Positions 52,586 to 64,000 of a stretch of 64,000 bases of DNA are shown here, piece by piece. How positions within the stretch are numbered: position 1 is the first letter of the stretch; every line of letters begins with the position of its first letter. The position numbers were made by a program, and so were the translations under genes. This stretch comes from Psychrilyobacter atlanticus DSM 19335 (GTDB lineage Bacteria > Fusobacteriota > Fusobacteriia > Fusobacteriales > Fusobacteriaceae), in NCBI RefSeq assembly GCF_000426625.1, contig NZ_KE384548.1, positions 124,001 to 188,000 of the forward strand. Direction: 5' to 3'. Below the pieces are notes generated by a model. The model saw only the letters and a program-made list of their open reading frames with translations, made no database searches and had not been told where the DNA came from.

Positions 52586-52613
52586 ATTTAAATTATCCTC
52601 CTACTTTTATTGA

Positions 52614-53834
52614 TTACTTACTCTTTGTTATATTTCTTGCGGCTAAGATTCCAGTTGATATCGCAGCCTGGATATTATATCCTCCAGTATCACCGTCAAT
52701 ATCCATGATCTCACCTGCAAAATAAAGTCCTTTAACCAGTTTGGATTCCATAGTTTTAGGGTTGATCTCCTTTAAGTTTATTCCGCCGTTAGTAGCCATT
52801 CCTATATCGATACCACCCAATTTAGTTATTTCATATTGATAATCGGTGAGAAGTTTTCCGAGATTATCTCTCATTTTTTTAGTTAAGCTGGAGATCTTTA
52901 TACATTCACATATTTCAGCTTCAAAAAGCATATTTTTTATAAATCTTTCAGGTAAATTATAGGTATTTAAAAAAGTTTTAGTTAAATTTTTGCCATGAGC
53001 ATTGGTATATTCGATGAAATCTTCCTTGAATTCTTCTGCAGTCATATCTATAAAATTAAATGAAATTTGATTTCCTTTTTTCATATATCTCGAGTTATCT
53101 AAAATTCCCGGGCCGCTTAGGTTTTTATGGGTAAATAGTATGTCTCCCTTGGAAGAGTTTATTTTTTTATCCCTGTCAAAGACACTGATCGATATATCTT
53201 TAAAAGAGATTCCTGCTAGTTCAGTAAATGGATAATCCCTTATGTATACCGGTGTAAGACATGGTTTTGGTTCTACTATTTTATGGCCTAAAGTTTTTGC
53301 AAACTTGTACCCCTGTCCATCGCTCCCTGTTTGAGGGAATGTGATTCCACCAGTAGAAAGTAAGATGTTTGTAGAGTTGAAATCTCCTAAACTGGTATTT
53401 AAATTAAAGTTATCATTGTGTGTTATAGATAATACTTCACACTCTTCTATTATATCAACACTGTATTTCTTACACAGGGTATAGAGGAGCTCTACAACGT
53501 CTACAGATCGTTTGGTTATAGGAAATATTTTACCATCTTCCCTAGGAACTAGTTCTAACCCGTTATCTTTAAAGAAACTTTGCAGATCTTGGGGAGAATA
53601 TTTATAGATTGCTGTTCGTAAAAATTTACCGTGATCTCCATATTTGGTTAAAAAATCTTTAACTTCTCCAGTATGGGTTATATTGCACTGGCCTGAACCG
53701 GCAACCAATATTTTTTTTCCCATCCTATTTTTTTTTTCTAAAATTGCAGTTTTTATCCCAAAGCTTCCTGCGTATATTGCAGAAAATATACCAGCGGGAC
53801 CACCACCTACAACTATATATTCATATGTTTTCAT
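52614..53834 (-). CDS. NAD(P)/FAD-dependent oxidoreductase, HI0933/YhiN (BaiN) family
   Basis: A 406-residue flavoprotein. The Rossmann FAD site is VGGGPAGIFSAIYAG (8-22), followed by EKKNRMGKKILVAGSGQCNITH, the family-specific motif. The C-terminus has LYFAGEIMDIDGDTGGYNIQAA. Members act as reductases on steroid or unknown substrates (BaiN) or have unknown roles (YhiN). ATG 53834 fits. Substrate is not known here. Confidence 0.88.
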   Translation of the reverse strand: MKTYEYIVVGGGPAGIFSAIYAGSFGIKTAILEKKNRMGKKILVAGSGQCNITHTGEVKDFLTKYGDHGKFLRTAIYKYSPQDLQSFFKDNGLELVPREDGKIFPITKRSVDVVELLYTLCKKYSVDIIEECEVLSITHNDNFNLNTSLGDFNSTNILLSTGGITFPQTGSDGQGYKFAKTLGHKIVEPKPCLTPVYIRDYPFTELAGISFKDISISVFDRDKKINSSKGDILFTHKNLSGPGILDNSRYMKKGNQISFNFIDMTAEEFKEDFIEYTNAHGKNLTKTFLNTYNLPERFIKNMLFEAEICECIKISSLTKKMRDNLGKLLTDYQYEITKLGGIDIGMATNGGINLKEINPKTMESKLVKGLYFAGEIMDIDGDTGGYNIQAAISTGILAARNITKSK

Positions 53835-53933
53835 AAGTACTTCCTTTTTTATAAATTATATTTAGATTATATAGTATATCACAATAGATAAATAAATTTA
53901 TAATTAATCTTTAAAAATATTTATAAAAAAATG

Positions 53934-53962
53934 TTGACACTTTATTTAAAATAGGTTATCAT
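53934..53962 (+). promoter_or_regulatory. Rubrerythrin promoter with a possible PerR/Fur-like dyad
   Basis: TTGACA (53934-53939), a 17-base spacer and TATCAT (53957-53962). TATCATTA and TAATGAATA form a loose dyad over and just after the -10 box (53957-53983), a place where a peroxide or iron repressor could bind. The operator assignment is inference. Confidence 0.6.
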
Positions 53963-54029
53963 TATTTTGTAATGAATACAAATTTGAAATTAAAATAAAA
54001 CAAATTGAAAATATAAGGAGTGAAGTGAA

Positions 54030-54581
54030 ATGGCAAAAATGAGATGTACAGTATGTGGGGAAATATTAGATGCAAATATTGAAGTCTGTCCAGTATGTAA
54101 AGCTGGAAAGGATAAATTCGTAGCTTATGATGAGAATGCAACTGAAGAGTGGGCAACTGAACATAAGTTAGGAGAAGGATTAGCTTGTGGAGATGCAGAG
54201 ATTATTGAAGGATTAAAAGCTAACTTTGCAGGAGAATGTACAGAAGTTGGTATGTACTTAGCAATGTCAAGAGTAGCAGACAGAGAAGGGTATCCTGAAG
54301 TAGCAGAAGCATACAAGAGAATTGCATTTGAAGAGGCAGAACATGCAGCTAAATTTGCTGAGTTATTAGGAGAAGTAGTAACTAACTCAACAGAAGAAAA
54401 CTTAAGATTAAGAGTAGCAGCAGAATATGGAGCTACATCTGGTAAATTTGAAATTGCAAAAAGAGCTAAAAAATTAGGATTAGATGCAATTCATGATACA
54501 GTACATGAGATGGCTAAAGATGAAGCTAGACATGGAAAAGCTTTCAAAGGTTTATTAGAAAGACATTTTGAAGGAAAATAA
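54030..54581 (+). CDS. Reverse rubrerythrin (NAD(P)H peroxidase type)
   Basis: A 183-residue oxygen/peroxide-defence protein. The rubredoxin domain is at the N-terminus (CTVCG at 6-10 and CPVCKAG), followed by the diiron four-helix domain with [19 protein letters not shown] and [10 protein letters not shown]. This rubredoxin-first order is that of reverse rubrerythrins, which reduce H2O2 and O2 in anaerobes such as clostridia. A strong promoter precedes it and a strong terminator follows, so it is expressed alone. Confidence 0.94.
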   Translation: MAKMRCTVCGEILDANIEVCPVCKAGKDKFVAYDENATEEWATEHKLGEGLACGDAEIIEGLKANFAGECTEVGMYLAMSRVADREGYPEVAEAYKRIAFEEAEHAAKFAELLGEVVTNSTEENLRLRVAAEYGATSGKFEIAKRAKKLGLDAIHDTVHEMAKDEARHGKAFKGLLERHFEGK

Positions 54582-54612
54582 TTAACCCTGTAAAATAATT
54601 TTAAAATAAAAG

Positions 54613-54654
54613 AAAACGACTATATTATTCCTTTTGGAATTTAGTCGTTTTTTT
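54613..54654 (+). terminator. Rubrerythrin terminator
   Basis: AAAACGACTA with TAGTCGTTTT, plus an inner ATTCC/GGAAT stem; followed by a T-run. Confidence 0.9.
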
Positions 54655-54808
54655 ATTTTTTATGTCACCCATATATAAGGTAAGTTTTACATGGAATAAA
54701 AGTGGTGTTTTACCCCGTAAAAGTTTATAAATACCTTCATTTTTAGCCGTATTTCCTGGTTTTTTTGAGATTTTTTTTTAAAAAAATAAAAGAAAAACAA
54801 AAAAACTC

Positions 54809-54837
54809 TTGACGTAGAATAATAAGTGCGGTATACT
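54809..54837 (+). promoter_or_regulatory. rRNA operon promoter
   Basis: TTGACG (54809-54814), a 17-base spacer and TATACT (54832-54837), with an A/T-rich UP-like tract directly upstream (54765-54806). It starts about 205 bases before 16S rRNA. The leader from 54840 to 55044 contains no gene. Confidence 0.8.
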
Positions 54838-55044
54838 TCTTCTTGTCCGCGAGGGAAACCGAACGAGACAGAGAAGGACATTGAAAGTTGAATAGAGAAA
54901 GAAAGTGTAAATTAAAAACTCAATTGTCGTTTAAAACTTTGTTTTAAACAATCGATTAAGGTGTACAGTGGAAAGAACCACTATAAAAATATATTATCTT
55001 TTAATAGATAGCTAAACTTCATTTATGAAGTTAGGATATAAATT

Positions 55045-56562
<1,518 letters not shown>

Positions 56563-56652
56563 CTAAGGAGCACTTTATGAGGTCAGTTTACTGATCTATA
56601 TAAAGAATATTTACATACTTCTTTCTCTATATGACTTTTATATTCCTTATAT

Positions 56653-56729
<77 letters not shown>

Positions 56730-56733
56730 TTTT

Positions 56734-56809
56734 GGGGATATAGCTCAGTTGGGAGAGCGCCGCACTTGCACTGCGGAGGTCAGCGGTTCGACCCCGCTTA
56801 TCTCCACCA
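56734..56809 (+). tRNA. tRNA-Ala (TGC)
   Basis: Acceptor GGGGATA/TATCTCC, anticodon loop TTGCA, T-arm GGTTCGACCCC and encoded CCA. It is four bases after tRNA-Ile in the rRNA spacer. Confidence 0.96.
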
Positions 56810-56995
56810 AAACAATTTGGACATTGAAAACTATATAATAATGAAATAATAAATTAACAATTTTATTAGATCTTCAAGTTATGTGAGAGCATAACGATAA
56901 TTAACGAAGAGTTAGAAATAACTGAACGTAAATTAGATTTCAAAAATTCTAAAAACAAATTAAGCAAAAAATATTAAAATTCTATTTTAATAATA

Positions 56996-59938
<2,943 letters not shown>

Positions 59939-60088
59939 AAAGTAAAATTGATTTAGAAGAAAAGAGTTAATTTATTTCAATATTCTTAATTTACGAAAGT
60001 AAATTTTAGAGATATTGGTGATGCCCTTTACGGGTAGTAAAAACATTATTATATAGTTTTGAATGTTTAATAACAATTAAATATTTAT

Positions 60089-60164
60089 AGTTCAGTGGCT
60101 CAATTGGTAGAGTAACGGTCTCCAAAACCGTGGGTTTAGGGTTCGAGTCCCTACTGGACTGCCA
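60089..60164 (+). tRNA. tRNA-Trp (CCA)
   Basis: Acceptor AGTTCAG/CTGGACT, anticodon CCA in CTCCAAA, T-arm GGTTCGAGTCC and encoded CCA. It follows the 23S gene by about 150 bases, in the place where a 5S gene would be expected, and is followed by a terminator. Confidence 0.95.
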
Positions 60165-60175
60165 TAAGAAATTTT

Positions 60176-60204
60176 ATCCGGATATTTTATTCGGATTTTT
60201 TTTA
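60176..60204 (+). terminator. Terminator after tRNA-Trp (end of rRNA operon)
   Basis: ATCCG, loop GATATTTTATT, CGGAT and a run of eight T. It shows that the operon ends without a 5S gene. Confidence 0.75.
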
Positions 60205-60220
60205 TTTACAAAATAAAAAA

Positions 60221-60254
60221 AAGATATTCCCTACACTAGGCAGAGATATCTTTT
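60221..60254 (-). terminator. Terminator of the small membrane protein gene
   Basis: On the minus strand AAAGATAT and ATATCTTT pair across the last codons of the gene, followed by a T-run. Confidence 0.55.
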
Positions 60255-60559
60255 TTATGGTTACATATTTTGCAAGGGATATATCCCTCTTTTTTAGCTA
60301 TGTCTAAAGGAAGTTCAGACATAGTATCGTTATAATATCGACATTTTTTGGTGTGGTATTTTTTTGAATGAGGTGATACAAATACATGGTCTATCTTGTT
60401 ATTCTTTAGATCATTTTGGATCTTTTCTTTTAAAACTTCCTTATTTTTCATTGCAAGTTCATCTTTTTCATTGATTGTTTCATGAGAATCTTTTGTTTTA
60501 GATCCTTTGAGTAAAAAAATAATAATAACAACTCCGATCAATATGTAAAATCCAATCAT
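60236..60559 (-). CDS. Small membrane-anchored protein with a C-terminal metal-binding Cys motif
   Basis: A 107-residue protein with an N-terminal membrane helix (MIGFYILIGVVIIIFLL), a charged linker (20-60), and a C-terminal segment VFVSPHSKKYHTKKCRYYN ... GYIPCKICNH. The H-x3-C-x(25-30)-C-x2-C pattern resembles the small Cys domains at the end of some secreted nucleases and Ada-like metal-binding proteins, so it may bind zinc. The rest of the protein is not recognised. A GAGGAG site precedes ATG 60559 with a longer than usual gap. Confidence 0.65.
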   Translation of the reverse strand: MIGFYILIGVVIIIFLLKGSKTKDSHETINEKDELAMKNKEVLKEKIQNDLKNNKIDHVFVSPHSKKYHTKKCRYYNDTMSELPLDIAKKEGYIPCKICNHKKDISA

Positions 60560-60662
60560 AATCTATCACACTCCTCAATTATAAAAATGTATTATTCTAT
60601 TACAAGTATGCTATATTATTCAAGGAAAACCAAATTTTTTTTATGAAGACGACGACTATTTA

Positions 60663-60691
60663 TTGCTTTTTAAAAAATCTTATGGTATAGT
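60663..60691 (+). promoter_or_regulatory. fhs leader promoter
   Basis: TTGCTT (60663-60668), a 17-base spacer and TATAGT (60686-60691). It drives a leader of about 155 bases before fhs. Confidence 0.65.
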
Positions 60692-60746
60692 ATCCTCAAA
60701 TAGAACAATTATAATTCCTCAACATAGGAGGAAGTGGGGGAATGAA

Positions 60747-60797
60747 ATGAGGTATAAGACGAGGTTATTAAAAATAAAAAAAGAAATTAATCAATAG
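60747..60797 (+). CDS. Possible 16-codon leader peptide upstream of fhs
   Basis: ATG at 60747 after GTGGGGGAATGAA opens a frame MRYKTRLLKIKKEINQ ending TAG 60795-60797. The terminator hairpin begins at the next base. The size, ribosome site and position suit a transcription-attenuation leader peptide, but there is no run of one amino acid beyond Lys-rich composition. Function is uncertain. Confidence 0.35.
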   Translation: MRYKTRLLKIKKEINQ

Positions 60798-60838
60798 TCC
60801 TAAGTCCGCATTGGAATAAGTGTGTACTTAGGATTTTT
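60798..60838 (+). terminator. Conditional terminator in the fhs leader
   Basis: TCCTAAGT (60798-60805) pairs with ACTTAGGA (60826-60833), followed by TTTTT, just before the AAGGAGG ribosome site of fhs. A terminator in the leader indicates attenuation or riboswitch-like control. Confidence 0.7.
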
Positions 60839-60854
60839 ATTTTAAGGAGGCAGA

Positions 60855-62525
60855 ATGAAAACAGATATTCAAATTGCTCAGGAAGCGAAGATACTCCACA
60901 TTAAAGAGGTAGCGGCGAAGATAAATTTATCGGAAGATGACTACGATCAATATGGAAAACATAAAGCAAAATTAAATTTAGAGATATTGAAAAAAAACAG
61001 TGATAAAAAAGACGGGAAATTGATCTTAGTAACAGCAATTACCCCTACACCAGCAGGAGAAGGTAAATCTACAGTTACTGTAGGTCTGACTCAGGCTATG
61101 AACAAGTTAGGAAAAAATTCTGTAGCAGCCCTGAGAGAACCATCTCTTGGTCCTGTCTTTGGAATGAAAGGGGGAGCCACTGGTGGTGGACATTCCCAGG
61201 TAATTCCAATGGAAGATATAAATCTACACTTTACAGGAGATCTTCATGCAATAGGAGTGGCACATAATCTTATCTCAGCATGTATAGACAATCACATAAA
61301 ACATGGAAATAAACTGGATCTAGATGTTACTAAGATAGCTTTTAAAAGGGTTATGGATATGAATGACAGATCCCTAAGAAATATAGTAATTGGAATGGGT
61401 GGAATTGCCAATGGGATTCCTAGAGAAAATTCATTTCAAATAACTGTAGCTTCTGAGATAATGGCTATCCTTTGTTTATCAGAATCTATAATGGATCTGA
61501 AAAACAGAATCAGCGAGATAGTATTTGGATTTGACAGAGCAGGAAAACCACTAAAAGTAAGTGATTTAAAGATAGAGGGGGCTATAACAGCTCTTCTAAA
61601 GGAAGCAATCAAACCAAATTTAGTTCAAACATTGGAGAATACCCCAGTAATAATTCATGGTGGTCCATTTGCCAATATAGCTCATGGGTGTAACTCATTA
61701 TTAGCTACTAAGATGGCTCTTAAATTATCTGATTATGCAATAACAGAAGCTGGATTTGCAGCAGATTTAGGAGCAGAAAAATTCTTGGATATAAAATGTA
61801 GAAAAGGTGGATTAAAACCTAACGCTGTAGTTGTTGTAGCCACAGTAAAAGCTCTTAAGTTACATGGCGGAGCAAATCCTAAAGAATTGAAAAATGAAAA
61901 TTTGGATGCTTTAACTAAGGGAATAGAAAATTTAGATAAGCATATAGAAAATATGAAAAATTTTGGACTGCCAGTTGTGGTAGCTATAAATAAATTTGTT
62001 ACAGACAGTGAAGCAGAATTAAACTTCATTAAAACTCATTGTGAAAAACTAGATGTGCCGGTAGCTCTATGTGATGTATGGGCTAATGGTGGAGATGGTG
62101 GAATAGAACTAGCCAAACTAGTGATAGATGAAATTGAAAACAAGGAAAATAATTTTAAATATCTCTATGAAACAGAAGAGACTATTGTGGAAAAGATAGA
62201 AAAGATAGTAAAAAATATCTATGGTGGAGATGGAGTAATATTTACACCTAAAGCTAAAAAGATGATAAAAACATTAAACGAATATGGATACGATAAATTA
62301 CCGATCTGTATGTCAAAAACTCAAAAGTCTATCTCAGATGATCCTAAATTGATGGGAAGACCAAGTGGATTTACCGTTACAATAAATGAATTAAGATTAT
62401 CAGCAGGAGCAGGATTTATAGTAGCAATGGCTGGAAGTATCCTAGACATGCCGGGACTACCAAAAATACCTTCGGCAGAATTGATCGATATAGATGAAGA
62501 TGGAATAATCTCTGGATTGTTCTAA
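60855..62525 (+). CDS. fhs: Formate-tetrahydrofolate ligase
   Basis: A 556-residue enzyme that makes 10-formyl-THF from formate, ATP and THF, linking formate to one-carbon and purine synthesis. [14 protein letters not shown] (62-75) is the nucleotide-binding loop, and [36 protein letters not shown] is the characteristic family block. Length is normal. ATG 60855 follows AAGGAGG. It is placed directly before the purine riboswitch and purL; the formate dehydrogenase at the other end of the window uses the same metabolite. Confidence 0.97.
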   Translation: MKTDIQIAQEAKILHIKEVAAKINLSEDDYDQYGKHKAKLNLEILKKNSDKKDGKLILVTAITPTPAGEGKSTVTVGLTQAMNKLGKNSVAALREPSLGPVFGMKGGATGGGHSQVIPMEDINLHFTGDLHAIGVAHNLISACIDNHIKHGNKLDLDVTKIAFKRVMDMNDRSLRNIVIGMGGIANGIPRENSFQITVASEIMAILCLSESIMDLKNRISEIVFGFDRAGKPLKVSDLKIEGAITALLKEAIKPNLVQTLENTPVIIHGGPFANIAHGCNSLLATKMALKLSDYAITEAGFAADLGAEKFLDIKCRKGGLKPNAVVVVATVKALKLHGGANPKELKNENLDALTKGIENLDKHIENMKNFGLPVVVAINKFVTDSEAELNFIKTHCEKLDVPVALCDVWANGGDGGIELAKLVIDEIENKENNFKYLYETEETIVEKIEKIVKNIYGGDGVIFTPKAKKMIKTLNEYGYDKLPICMSKTQKSISDDPKLMGRPSGFTVTINELRLSAGAGFIVAMAGSILDMPGLPKIPSAELIDIDEDGIISGLF

Positions 62526-62536
62526 AAAAATTAAAT

Positions 62537-62604
62537 AAACTTATATATACCCATAATATGGTTGGGAGTCTCTACGGTTTGCCTTAAATAAACCGCTATA
62601 AGTA
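62537..62604 (+). promoter_or_regulatory. Purine riboswitch (variant) upstream of purL
   Basis: P1 ACTTAT/ATAAGT, P2 CCC/GGG around ATAATATGGTT, J2/3 GTCTCTAC, P3 GGTTT/AAACC around GCCTTAAAT. J3/1 reads GCT where standard members have ACT or ATT. The specificity base is C, predicting a guanine-type ligand. The downstream terminator at 62624 suggests off-control by ligand. It would regulate purL. Confidence 0.88.
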
Positions 62605-62623
62605 AATGAAAGTACTTGGATAG

Positions 62624-62666
62624 ATCCGGGGGCTATTTTTACTTATTAAAAATAGTCCTCGGATTT
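62624..62666 (+). terminator. Riboswitch terminator upstream of purL
   Basis: ATCCGGGGGCTATTTTTA pairs with TAAAAATAGTCCTCGGAT (two mismatches), followed by a T-run. It is the expression platform of the purine riboswitch. Confidence 0.88.
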
Positions 62667-62715
62667 TTGTTATTAGTAAGGAAATTATATTTATTCATAA
62701 AAATTAGGAGGAGTC

Positions 62716-64000
62716 ATGAATCACCGTGTCTATGTAGAAAAAAAAGAAAAATTTGCTGTAGAAGCTAAAAAATTAAAAGCTGAATTAAAGGAAAATTTAA
62801 ATTTAGCTCATTTGGAAGAGGTCAGAATAATAAATATATATGATCTTTTCAATGTAAAAAGAGATGAAATATCTACAATAAAAGAAGTGGTGCTTTCAGA
62901 AACTGTAGTAGATTTTACCTACGATACTTTAGATTTAAAGGATAAAAAATATTTAGCTGTAGAATTTTTACCTGGTCAATTTGATCAGAGAGCAGACTCA
63001 GCCATCCAGTGTATAAATTTAATTTGTGAAGAGAGTCAGGATATATCAGTAAAAACAGGAAAAGTGCTTATCTTTTCTGGAAAACTCTCACCTGAAGATA
63101 TGGAGAAAATAAAAAAATATTATATAAATGAAGTCGAGATGAGGGAAAAAGACTTATCTAACATGGTAGAAGATGAGATAACTCCTCCAGAGGAAGTGGA
63201 GATTTATAGGGATTTTAACTCTTACACTGAGATCGAGTTGGAAAATTTTAGAAAATCTTCTGGCTTAGCTATGACTACAGCAGACATAATGCACATTCAA
63301 AAATACTTTAAGGAGGAAGAGGGAAGGAATCCTAGCGAAACTGAGATAAAAGTATTGGATACTTATTGGTCAGATCACTGCAGACATACTACTTTTGAGA
63401 CTATATTAGAAAAAATTACCTTACCTAAAGGTAGATTTGAAGAGAGTCTGCAATCAACATTTAATGAATACTTGGAAAGCAGAAGAGATGCCCACGGAGC
63501 AAGGATAGAGAAAAAACCTATGACCCTTATGGACATGGCTACCATATCAGCAAGAGAGATGAGAAAAAATGGTCTTTTAGATGATTTGGAAGTATCGGAA
63601 GAGATAAATGCCTGTTCTGTATACATAGATGTGGATATAAAAAAAGATGGGAAAAAGCAGATAGAAAAATGGTTATTGATGTTTAAAAACGAAACTCATA
63701 ATCATCCTACTGAGATTGAACCATTTGGAGGAGCTTCTACTTGTATAGGAGGAGCAATAAGAGATCCATTATCTGGGAGATCATACATATATCAGGCTAT
63801 CAGAGTGACAGGATCGGCGAATCCATTGGAAAAATTAGAGGAGACTTTACCTGGAAAACTATCTCAGAGAAAGATAACGACAGGTGCAGCTCATGGTTAT
63901 TCATCTTATGGTAATCAGATTGGTGTGGCAACTTCCCATGTAGCAGAGATATATCATCAAGGGTATAAAGCTAAAAGGATGGAAGTAGGAGCAGTAGTTG
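62716..64000 (+). CDS. purL: Phosphoribosylformylglycinamidine synthase (partial, continues past the window)
   Basis: The first 428 residues are present, and the reading frame stays open to 64000. The product converts FGAR to FGAM in purine synthesis. Recognised segments are the N-terminal substrate-adaptor domain, SGLAMTTADIMHIQKYFKEE, the FGAM motif KVLDTYWSDHCRHTTF, and the ATP/metal site FKNETHNHPTEIEPFGGASTC and GGAIRDPLSGRS. This is the long-type enzyme as in many Clostridia and Fusobacteria. ATG 62716 follows AGGAGG. It is behind a purine riboswitch and next to fhs. Confidence 0.93.
   Translation, partial: MNHRVYVEKKEKFAVEAKKLKAELKENLNLAHLEEVRIINIYDLFNVKRDEISTIKEVVLSETVVDFTYDTLDLKDKKYLAVEFLPGQFDQRADSAIQCINLICEESQDISVKTGKVLIFSGKLSPEDMEKIKKYYINEVEMREKDLSNMVEDEITPPEEVEIYRDFNSYTEIELENFRKSSGLAMTTADIMHIQKYFKEEEGRNPSETEIKVLDTYWSDHCRHTTFETILEKITLPKGRFEESLQSTFNEYLESRRDAHGARIEKKPMTLMDMATISAREMRKNGLLDDLEVSEEINACSVYIDVDIKKDGKKQIEKWLLMFKNETHNHPTEIEPFGGASTCIGGAIRDPLSGRSYIYQAIRVTGSANPLEKLEETLPGKLSQRKITTGAAHGYSSYGNQIGVATSHVAEIYHQGYKAKRMEVGAVV

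Noticed and set aside
59939-60088. Degenerate 5S rRNA after 23S
   Set aside because: None of the conserved 5S segments (such as CCGAAC) is present and the gap is only 150 AT-rich bases.

Overview
The window comes from a strictly anaerobic, low-GC member of the Fusobacteriota. The 16S rRNA gene at about 55045-56562 has a Fusobacteriaceae-like 5' region. Gene content (selenocysteine formate dehydrogenase, three [FeFe]-hydrogenases, reverse rubrerythrin, pyruvate carboxylase) fits a marine fermenter of the Psychrilyobacter/Ilyobacter/Propionigenium type; the genus is inference. I see no prophage, CRISPR array, transposase gene or plasmid functions, so this looks like core chromosome.

Layout. 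(1) 1-3700: an ynjB/ynjC-like ABC importer (lipoprotein plus two permeases, no ATPase) and a CDP-alcohol phosphatidyltransferase like ynjF. (2) 3746-5716: glycogen debranching enzyme. (3) 5765-14341: a formate/hydrogen and tungsten/molybdenum block with a TupA tungstate-binding protein, FdhD, a selenocysteine formate dehydrogenase overlapping an [FeFe]-hydrogenase, a TSUP permease and a group B-type [FeFe]-hydrogenase; mobA lies at 16616. (4) 14580-23294: GNAT and MarR pair, nucleoside hydrolase, a MarR-controlled polar amino-acid-type ABC importer with a flavin/ferredoxin protein, and a VOC / cupin-[2Fe-2S] / AraC-cupin cluster. (5) 23582-30680: secreted MsrAB, then the selenium operon selD (itself a selenoprotein), selA, selB, yedF and a DUF3343 Se/S-carrier gene. 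(6) 30664-32210: guanine-type purine riboswitch and NCS2 purine permease. (7) 33027-39860: RavA/ViaA and a three-subunit NADH-linked [FeFe]-hydrogenase (hydCBA order). (8) 40251-50077: YjjG nucleotidase, DMT transporter, pyruvate carboxylase, class V aminotransferase, and the PdxR-pdxST vitamin B6 locus. (9) 50134-54581: two cyclophilins, a coiled-coil protein, a YhiN/BaiN flavoprotein and rubrerythrin. (10) 54809-60204: an rRNA operon 16S-tRNA-Ile-tRNA-Ala-23S-tRNA-Trp without a linked 5S gene. (11) 60663-64000: fhs (formate-THF ligase) behind a possible attenuator, then a second purine riboswitch and purL, cut by the window end.

How the parts fit. Formate is central. The Sec-dependent dehydrogenase probably couples formate and H2 with its overlapping hydrogenase; TupA, FdhD and MobA supply and mature the W/Mo-pterin cofactor; selDAB supply selenocysteine; fhs carries formate into one-carbon and purine synthesis, and purL and the purine permease are under riboswitches. 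The hydCBA enzyme disposes of NADH electrons as H2.

Noteworthy signals: bacterial SECIS hairpins after both in-frame UGA codons; perfect 26-28 bp palindromes near two MarR genes; a domain duplication giving an AraC-cupin fusion; a 45-bp repeat upstream of msrAB and selD; several genes that appear to start at ATT or ATA; and an rRNA operon without 5S.
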